NCBI RefSeq assembly: GCF_020497125.1
Contig: NC_059082.1
Location: forward strand, 26,248,965 to 26,312,964
Direction: 5' to 3'
DNA: 64,000 nucleotides
Origin: Mauremys mutica
Lineage: Eukaryota > Chordata > Testudines > Geoemydidae
Part shown: piece after piece, positions 56,604 through 64,000 of the stretch
Layout of the letters: each line of letters opens with the position of its first letter
How positions within the stretch are numbered: the stretch's first letter is position 1
The notes under the pieces: generated by a model
The model's database searches: none
What the model was told of the DNA's origin: nothing
Seen by the model: the letters and a program-made list of their open reading frames with translations, nothing else
Translations under genes and position numbers: made by a program

Positions 56604-58982
56604 ATGCCTACAGGAGATCCAAATAGCTCCTGTTTAAAGTGCCTGGGAGAGTCTCACTTATCTTCCAAGTGCCCCATTTGCAAGGCTTTTAAGCCACGCA
56701 CCAAGAGGGAGAGAGACATCAGACTCAAACAGCTCCTCATGGAGGCAGCCTTAACCCCTCCGGCTTCGGCACCACCTTCAGACTCTCGCAGTACCTCCTC
56801 GGCACAGGGTCACTCTTCTCTGCCCAAACAGAGAGCACCATCGGCACCGAAATCGACCCTGAGACGCTCTCTCTCGCCAAAGGCGAAAAAAGCGAAGGCC
56901 GCTGCTGCCTCGGCACCGCCCGCTTTGAGGCTGCAGACTGCGCCCCGCCCGGCACCGAAACCTGCCGCGGCACCGACTGATCCGGCACCAGCAACTCTGC
57001 CAGTACCGCCAACTCCGGCCCCACAGAGGCCGTCGAGTCCGGATCCTGTGTCCTCCCTGGCACCGGCCGCGGTTGAGCTCACATTGCCATCAACTCCTGA
57101 GGCCTTCAGAGTGGCAAAGGACCTCATTGCTCTAACGGACACGGCACCGCCCCCACCCCCGGCGCCGGCAGTGCGGATGCCCCGATCTATCGGCAAACCG
57201 GTGCTGCTCAAACCACCTGCCGGCACCGAGTCGGACCGGCACCGCTCCCGATCCAGATCTCACGAGCGTTTCTGGTCCCGACACAGATCTCATTCTCGGC
57301 GTCGATCGCAACGCCGCTCGCAGTCCCGGCACCGCTCTGCCACGCGGCGCCGGTCCGACTCATGGCACTGATCTTTCTCCCGCTCTCCGACACGTCACTC
57401 ACGGCACCGATCCAGATCCCGGTGCCGATACGGACGCCGTGCCTCTCAAAGCTACTCGCGGCACCGAGAGTGGAGATCGCGGTCGACCTCCCGGCACCGT
57501 GCCGGTCGTAGGTCCCGGTCTCGCTCTCGAGGCTACTCTGTCTCCCGGCACCGGTCACCGGAGCGCAGAGGAACACGTTCCGTCGGCACCTCGGCGCCAG
57601 GCTTCTCCGCCCCTCCATGGCCATCTCGGCACGCGTCGGGCTCATCGCAGGCTGACAACTACTATGTGGTCAAGCAGGACCCTCAGGTGCCCTCGGGGAT
57701 ATTCCAGGAGGCCCAGTACACTGACCAAGACCCTCGTCAATGGGGTTTTTGGACTCCTTGGGCTTACCACCAGGCCCAAGGTGCTCCTCTGCCTCCCACC
57801 CGCGCAGTGTCTTCAGAAGCGTGCATCCCAGAGGCTACGATAAGCCGCCCTCAAATTCAGATGGACGTACCATCACCCCTCCAGCCTGCTCAGGAGCCTC
57901 TCGACCAGGAACCCCCACAGGGCCTAGAGGCGGGACATGACACGATCGTCCCGGGGGTATCTTCTTCCTCCTCCCTGGATGAAGCGGTAGCGGGGTCTTC
58001 GTCCTCAGGGCCCTCTCCGATTGAGTTGAGGGCACACCAAGATCTTCTCCGGCGGGTGGCGTTGCGCATGGACCTCCAAGCAGAGGAGGTGTCGGAGGTG
58101 GACGACCCAGTGGTTTCTATTTTGTCGGCAGACGCCCCAACCAGGGTGGCCCTGCCATTCATAAAGACTATCCAAGCCAATGCCGATAGCCTTTGGCAAG
58201 CACCGGCCTCTATTACTCCCACAGCCAAAGGGGTGGAACGCAAGTATATGGTTCCCTCCAAGGGATATAAGTATTTGTATGTCCACCCTCCACCCTCGTC
58301 GTTAGTGGTCCAATCCGTCAACGACAGAGAGCGACACGGTCAACAAGCCTTAGCGCCTAAATCTAAGGACGCAAGGAGAATGGACTTGCTAGGCCGCAAG
58401 GTCTACTCTGCGGGGGCCCTACAGCTACGAGTCGCTAACCAGCAGGCCTTATTGAGCCGCTATGGCCATGACACATGGGCCGAGGTGGAGAAGTATAAAG
58501 AACTGCTTCCCCAGGACACGCGCCAAGAATTTGCAGCCTTCGTAGAGGAAGGTAAAAAGGTGGTGCGGACATCGTTACAGGCCTCCTTGGATGCGGCCGA
58601 TTCGGGAGCTTGGACTCTCGCTGCCGGCATTACCATGCGACGCATCTCTTGGCTGCAGAGTTCGAATCTCCCCCCTGAATTACAATATACTATCCAGGAC
58701 CTTCCCTTTGACGGCAAGGGATTGTTCTCTGAGAAGACGGACTCCAGGCTCCAAAGCCTGAAAGATAATAGGATTATTATCCGCACTTTGGGGAAGCACA
58801 CTCCTGTAACCCAGAGACGTCCGTTCCGTCCCCAGCTTAACCGGCCTTATTTTATGCCCTGGTACAGGCAGGACTCAGGTAGACGTCGCGGTCGAGGGGG
58901 ACGCCGACGACAGCCTGGCCCACAACCGTTCCAAGGTCGGGCCACAACTAAGCCTCCGGCGGGGCCGAAGTCATCATTTTGA
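56604..58982 (+). pseudogene. DIRS ORF1 (gag-like), one in-frame stop
   Basis: A single frame of 793 codons (including the terminal stop) runs from ATG 56604 to TGA 58980-58982, broken only by TGA at 57369-57371. The stop falls within a repeated 'cac cga tcc' arginine/serine context, so it looks like CGA to TGA decay at a CpG. The N-terminus has a CCHC zinc-knuckle pattern (Cys10, Cys13, His18, Cys23). Then comes a Pro/Ala-rich stretch, then an Arg/Ser-rich basic region around the stop. The C-terminal domain contains RRMDLLGRKVYSAGALQLRV and NQQALLSRY, typical of vertebrate DIRS gag, and ends in a basic RRRGRGGRRR tail. The protein is thought to package element RNA (family inference). Confidence 0.85.
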
Positions 58983-59040
58983 AGATGCGCCCGGGGACGA
59001 CCTACCAGCTCTTATCCAGGATCCTTCCCCCCACTTTTCC

Positions 59041-60907
59041 AACCGCCTTTCCTACTTCCTCCCGGCGTGGTCCCGGCTGACCTCCGATGCCTGGGTCCTA
59101 CGCACAGTGGAACGTGGATACCACCTCCAATTCGTTTCACCCCCTCCTTCCCACCCTCCTTCCTGGTCCCTCTTCAGGGACCCCTCTCATGAGCAACTCC
59201 TCTTCCAAGAAGTGCAGATGCTCCTCGCTATCGGAGCGGTAGAGGAGGTTCCACAGAGGGAAAGAGGCAAGGGGTTTTATTCCCGTTATTTCTTGATTCC
59301 CCAAGTCCAAAGGGGGCCTCCGGCCTATCCTAGACCTGCAAGACCTCAACAAATACATGCAGAAGTTGAAGTTCCGCATGGTCTCCTTGGGAACCATCAT
59401 TCCTTCCCTGGATCCTGGAGACTGGTATGCCGCCCTCGATATGAAGGACGCTTATTTTCACATCACCATCTCTCCACCACACAGGCGTTTTCTACGATTT
59501 ACACTCAATCACCTCCACTTCCACTTTGCGGTCCTCCCCTTCGGCCTATCCACGGCCTCAAGGGTATTTACCAAGTGCATGGTCGTCGTTGCCGCCCACC
59601 TCCGTCGGCGCGGCATCTCCGTGTTTCCCTACCTAGACAACTGGCTCATCAGGGGCAGTTCGCGAACCCAAGTACAGCAGCATGTAGCAGTGATCAGAGA
59701 CTTGTTCACGCACCTGGGCCTGCTACTCAATCTGGAGAAGTCCATCTTAATGCCAACCCAGAGGCTGGACTTCATCGGAGCGACCCTGGACTCTTCTCTA
59801 GCCAGAGCCTACCTTCCTCAGCTCCGGTTCCAGGCCCTCACACAGGTCATTCAAGGGCTTCAGACATCTCGTATGACTTCGGCTCGTACTTGCCTCCGCC
59901 TCCTGGGTCACATGGCCGCTTGCACTTACGTCACCAAGCATGCCAGGCTCCGCCTTCGCCCCCTTCAGCTGTGGCTCAACTCTATATATCGTCCGCACAG
60001 AGACCCTCTGGACACCCTGCTCACCGTTCCAACGAGCGTCCTTCGCTCCCTGGACTGGTGGCTGACACCGTCTCAAGTATGCGCAGGGGTCCCATTCCAT
60101 CCACCTCAGCCTTCACTTTCCCTGATGACGGACGCCTCGTCCCTCGGATGGGGAGCTCATCTCGGCCACCTTCGTACGCAGGGCCTCTGGTCGTGGCAGG
60201 AACTGAACCTGCACATCAACGTCAGGGAGCTACGCGCAGTCCGCCTCGCTTGCCAGACGTTCCAAACTCAACTCAATGGCCGTTGTGTCTCAGTCTTTAC
60301 GGACAACACAGCGGCCATGTATTATATCAACAAGCAAGGGGGAACTCGCTCTTCCCCACTCTGCCACGAGACGACACAACTGTGGGAATTCTGCATAGCC
60401 CACTCAATAGACCTGGTGGCGTTCTTCCTCCCAGGCGTGAACAACTCCTTAGCAGATCACCTGAGCAGATCCTTTCTCTGCCACGAATGGTCACTGAGAC
60501 CGGATGTCGCCCACACAATTTTCCAACAGTGGGGGTTTCTCCGCATAGACCTGTTCGCATCTTGAGCGAACCGCAAATGCCAGAACTTTTTGCTCCTTTC
60601 AAGGCCTGTCACCGGGTCCCTGTTGGACGCTTTTCTCATTCCCTGGACTCATCATCTGCTCTACGCATTTCCCCCGTTCCCTCTAGTCCACAGGGTCTTG
60701 CTGAAGCTCCGACAAGACAGAGCACATCTCATCTTGATTGCGCCAGCGTGGCCCAGGCAACACTGGTACACCACGCTGCTCCGTCTCTCCATTGCCAGCC
60801 CGATTCATCTGCCGCTTCACCCGGACCTTATCACCCAAGATCACGGCACTCTCCGTCACCCAGACCTGACAGCCCTCCACCTTACGGCATGGCTCCTGTG
60901 TGGCTAG
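59041..60907 (+). pseudogene. DIRS reverse transcriptase-RNase H, frameshifted and with a stop
   Basis: The N-terminal RT part is read from about 59041 (NRLSYFLPAWSRLTSDAWVL), probably from inside the end of ORF1. The frame changes by +1 at a run of four C (59299-59302) and continues through LDMKDAYFHI (catalytic Asp at 59438-59440), AVLPFGLSTA and YLDNWLI (59636-59641 encode Asp-Asn). RNase H follows with Asp 60131-60133, Glu 60227-60229, Asp 60302-60304 and Asp 60455-60457, all four present. TGA at 60563-60565 breaks the frame. The same frame resumes and ends at TAG 60905-60907 after LTAWLLCG. Confidence 0.88.
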
Positions 60908-61949
60908 ATGAGTCGGAACTGCGCTGCTCTGCTCCTGTACAACATGTCTTGTTAAGCAGCAGGAAGCCTTCCACTCGCTCTACCTATCTAGCCAAATGGA
61001 AGCGCTTCACCTGCTGGGCTCAGGCACGCAACGCTGACCCTTCGAAGCTCCCTGTCCCAGTTGTCCTGGACTACCTCTGGTCCCTGAAGGAGCAAGGCCT
61101 AGCATTATCCTCGCTAAAGGTACACTTAGTGGCCATATCTGCTTTCCACCCAGGAGAGAGTGGCCATACGGTCTTCTCTCACCCTTTGACTGCTAGGTTC
61201 CGGAAGGGCCTTGAGCGTCTCTACCCTCAAGTACGTCGCCCGACTCCTACCTGAACCTGGTCCTCAGCAGGCTCATGTCTCCACCCTTTGAGCCGCTGGC
61301 CACCTGCTCGCTGCTGTACCTGTCCTATAAGACGGTCTTTTTGGTAGCTATCACATCGGCTAGGCGGGTCTCTGAGCTCCGAGCGCTCACGGTGGACCCG
61401 CCCTATACTGTCTTTCATAAGGACAAGGTACAGCTGCGTCCGCATCCTGCGTTTCTCCCGAAAGTGGTATCGGCTTTCCACAACAACCAAGACATCTTCC
61501 TGCTGGTTTTCTTTCCAAAACCGCATGCATCCTCACGCGAGCAGCATCTTCACTCCCTCGATGTTCGTCGGGCGCTGGCCTTCTATATAGATCGGACTAG
61601 ACCGTTCCGTAAATCCCCTCAACTGTTCGTTGCAGTCACCAACCGGATGCGAGGTCTTCCCGTTTCATCGCAGCGGATCTCCTCGTGGCTGACGGCGTGC
61701 ATACGCACCTGTTATGGCTTAGCTCACGTTCCCTTGGGCCATCTCACCGCCCACTCTACTAGAGCCCAGGCTTCATCCGCCGCCTTTCTGGCGCACGTGC
61801 CAATACAAGAAATATGCCGTGCGGCAACCTGATCATCGGTTCATACCTTCACATCTCACTAAGCACTGGTCCAGCAGTCTCGTGATGATGCAGCCTTTGG
61901 CTCCGCGGTCCTACATTCCGCCACATCTTTCTCCAACCCCACCGCCTAG
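60901..61949 (+). pseudogene. DIRS tyrosine recombinase, broken
   Basis: The N-terminal SAM-like part (STRSTYLAKWKRFTCW ... LKVHLVAISAFH) is in one frame to TGA 61252-61254. The catalytic part continues in another frame from about 61240 (LNLVLSRLMSPPFEPL). Arg in SARRVSEL at 61362-61367 and HSTR at 61752-61763 are the expected R and HxxR. TGA at 61830-61832 interrupts. The codon 33 residues after the HxxR arginine, where the nucleophilic tyrosine is expected (after His), is TAA at 61860-61862. The frame then reads on to TAG 61947-61949. The enzyme joins the DNA circle to the genome in DIRS elements. Confidence 0.88.
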
Positions 61950-61964
61950 GTAAGGCTTGGGAAT

Positions 61965-62066
61965 CACCTAACTGGAATGGATATGAGCAATCACTCGAAG
62001 AAGAAAAAACGGTTACTTACCTTTGTAACTGTTGTTCTTCGAGATGTGTTGCTCATATCCATTCCA
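61965..62066. repeat. DIRS internal complementary region
   Basis: 61965-62003 is the reverse complement of the left terminus (through cactcgaagaag). 62003-62066 is the reverse complement of the outer part of the right terminus (ggttacttacctttgtaact...). It thus encodes the junction of the two ends and is thought to template completion of the circular DNA. Confidence 0.92.
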
Positions 62067-62097
62067 CACCCACCCTCCTTCCCCACTGTCGGAGTAG

Positions 62098-62316
62098 CCG
62101 GCAAGAAGGAACTGAGGGTCGGGTGGGTCGGCTGAGGTATATATGCGGTGCCGTTATGGCGCCACTCCAGGGGGCGCTCAGCCGACCCACTGGGGTTGCT
62201 AGGGTAAAAATCTTCCGACGAACGTGCACGCGGCGCGCGCGCACACCTAACTGGAATGGATATGAGCAACACATCTCGAAGAACAACAGTTACAAAGGTA
62301 AGTAACCGTTTTTTCT
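62098..62316 (-). repeat. DIRS right inverted terminal repeat
   Basis: Inverse of the left repeat from ccggcaagaaggaactgagg outward, plus an outer extension acaaaggtaagtaaccgtt ending in a T run at about 62316. Differences from the left copy are few and mostly C/T or G/A. Confidence 0.9.
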
Positions 62317-62539
62317 CAGTTTAACCTATTAAACCTCAGCTGCACCCTAATAAGTATTTGCACTATGAAGAGGCTTCTGTCCCAGTATACTCCTCACCAC
62401 CACTGTCCCACCCTGACTCTCCCAGGTGTGCAGCTCCCAACAGGCTTGCCTTCGTCCCCCTCCCTTGGGCAACACAATATAGCTGCTGGGAAGGGAGAGC
62501 TGCTGCAAGCACCAGGGAGCATCTCCTGGCCCCGTGTCT

Positions 62540-64000
62540 CCCCCTGTTTCTTTTTTTTGTAACCTTGTCCATCTGCCACCCAAGGCTCCCATCACACCCT
62601 TCTGCATCATAGCATCCTTCTTCCTTCCCCCTCCACTGCCTCCATTTCCCTATCCTTTGTTACCATCACCTGTCTACAGTTTCTACCAGCTCAACCTGCT
62701 CCTCTTCTCCCCGCCCCTCTTCCCACCAGCACCAATCCAGCTCACGTCCACACATTCCTCTACCTCTTCCCCTTCATCTTTGATGAGATTTGCTCCTTCC
62801 TCATCCTCTCCACCTCCCACACCCATCTGTGCCACTACTCTTCCCCTCTAGTCAATCATTCCTAACCTCACATCTATGCTACTTCTTCCCTCCTCTTCTT
62901 GTTTCTGGAACACCCACTCCATCTCTAAAAAGATCACAGCCATCTAGGACCTCTCCATATCTTGCTCCCTCCAGGCTCCTGCTCCTCACAGAGACCAGAA
63001 TCCCTTCATCTGACACTGGCTCTGCAGCTGCCCTCTCTTTCAGAGTATGTCTGCACTGCAGCTGGGATTTCCAGCACCAGTAGACAGACTCACAGTAGCT
63101 CATTCTCCAGCAAGTGGCTAAAAATAGCAGTGTGAATGTTGCAGCATGGTCCGGAACTCAGGCTAGCCACCTGAATCCAAGCCCACCTGACCCCCTTGGT
63201 CCAAGCTCATGAACCTAGTTCAAGTTGTCACCCATGCCACTACATCCACACTGCTATTTTTAGTGCGCTAGCTTGAGCTGAGCTAACACAAGTCTCAACC
63301 AGCACTGGGAATCACACCTCACAGCTGCCGTGCAGACATAGCTATAGAGGTCTGTCCTTCTTTCTGACTTCCTGTCCTGGATCAGACATGGTGAGGGAGC
63401 TGAGTTTCTCCTCTTCTGCTCCTTTTGCTTCCAGCTTCTCACTACTTCCCACTCTCTGTTGTGAACAACCCTGCATCTGACTCTTCCCTCTCCTCTCTGT
63501 GTTGCCATCATCTACCATCCTCCCCGTCAGCTTTCTTCTCTGATTTTTGACTCCTGTTATATCTCTGGTGACTTCAGCTTCCACATTGATGACCCACCTG
63601 ATCCCTCATCTGGAAGTTTCCTCAACCTCATCTCTTCATTGTACCATGCAGCCCTGGTTCAATTCTCTCACTTACTAAAAAGGTTGTTGACTTGCCTAGG
63701 TCTTCCACTAGCAGTGCGCTTGCTCTGATCTCTCGGTTGCTGATTTCCCACATGACTATCATCTGGTCTCAGCATCACCCATCAGCTCCCCCAGCGTGCC
63801 CTGTCTCTTGGCCTTTCTGTGATATCCAGTCCATCAGCTTTAATGAGTTCTCGTCTGCTTTCAGCCCTTTCCTCCTTGCCCTCTCATCCCTTTCTTTCGT
63901 CGATATGGTTGTTGATTCTCTCCATGTTTCACTCTCCTCCACCCTTGACTCTTTTGCTCCTCTCTCTTCCATCACAAGGTCTGTTCTGCCAACTCTTAGT
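62540..64000 (+). mobile_element. L2/CR1-like LINE, 5' part with endonuclease domain, cut by window end
   Basis: A C/T-rich plus strand with degenerate frames. Near 62970-63010 is a LLLTETRIPSSDT segment (compare the 'LTETW' start of LINE endonucleases). After the inserted MITE, 63560-63640 reads SGDFSFHIDDP, the GDFNxH-type endonuclease motif, then a SDLS/DYHLV-like segment near 63730-63770. Several stops and frame changes are present. The remainder lies beyond 64000. Confidence 0.6.
63043..63346. mobile_element. hAT-like MITE nested in the LINE
   Basis: Left agagtatgtctgcactgcag and right gctgccgtgcagacatagct are imperfect inverse ends about 300 bp apart. An internal inverse pair also exists: gctaaaaatagcagtgtga (about 63118) against cacactgctatttttagtgc (about 63248). 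It splits the endonuclease region of the LINE. Confidence 0.6.

Larger units (their letters stand above)
56324..62316 (+). mobile_element. full-length DIRS-type (tyrosine recombinase) retrotransposon, inactivated
   Basis: About 6.0 kb. It is bounded by inverted terminal repeats 56324-56506 and 62098-62316; the right one extends about 28 nt further at its outer end. The gene order is the DIRS order: gag-like ORF1, reverse transcriptase plus RNase H, tyrosine recombinase. A short internal region (61965-62066) is complementary to both termini, a hallmark of the DIRS circle-based cycle. No target duplication flanks it, as expected. At least six lesions break the genes, described in the entries below. 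DIRS elements are retrotransposons, not viruses, and are known in turtles. Confidence 0.95.

Noticed and set aside
59107..61254. 715-codon single frame taken as one protein
   Set aside because: Only its first ~65 codons (RT N-terminus) and last ~115 (recombinase N-terminus) are in the true frame; the middle is a shadow of the RT-RNase H frame.

Overview
The window is vertebrate nuclear DNA, most probably from a cryptodiran (hidden-necked) turtle. It has spliced, GT/AG-bounded genes with large AT-rich introns. It also has a CpG-island promoter, a minus-strand tRNA-Lys-type SINE with a CR1-like tail at about 15.3 kb, many non-autonomous hAT copies, CR1/L2-type LINE remnants and a long DIRS-type (tyrosine-recombinase) retrotransposon. 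The species call is inference from repeat families recognised by eye.

Only two host genes are visible, both on the + strand and in the order of the human GCOM1 locus. From 3286 to 35945 lie the ten C-terminal coding exons of MYZAP (myocardial zonula adherens protein, a coiled-coil protein of cardiac adherens junctions). The exons encoding roughly the first 100 residues lie upstream of the window. From 46563 to 54151 is complete POLR2M (Gdown1/GRINL1A), four coding exons and 390 residues, starting in a CpG island. Every exon joins in frame with consensus or near-consensus splice sites. The donor of MYZAP's penultimate exon and the acceptor of POLR2M exon 2 share the same phase, so the combined read-through transcript known in mammals is structurally possible here.

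Region by region: 1-3285 is MYZAP intron with hAT pieces. 3286-14105 holds seven MYZAP exons among small inverted-repeat elements, including a perfect 68-bp palindrome with 12-bp target duplications. 14106-33303 is a 19-kb intron containing the SINE, a 1.2-kb solo LTR with perfect 5-bp target duplications and an internal 47-bp minisatellite, LINE remnants in both orientations and a long TC/AC microsatellite. 33304-35945 holds the last three MYZAP exons. 35946-46270 is intergenic with a Tigger-type MITE and hAT-like copies. 46270-54151 is POLR2M, with a 1.6-kb C-rich minisatellite immediately inside intron 1. 56324-62316 is a full-length but inactivated DIRS element with inverted termini and the internal complementary region. 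62317-64000 is the 5' part of an L2/CR1-like LINE interrupted by a hAT-like MITE and cut by the window edge.

I found no undescribed multi-gene system. The strongest leads are locus architecture (read-through phases, an overlapping upstream ORF, the intronic minisatellite) and mobile-element anatomy. Repeat family names are from memory of characteristic sequences and were not checked by any search.
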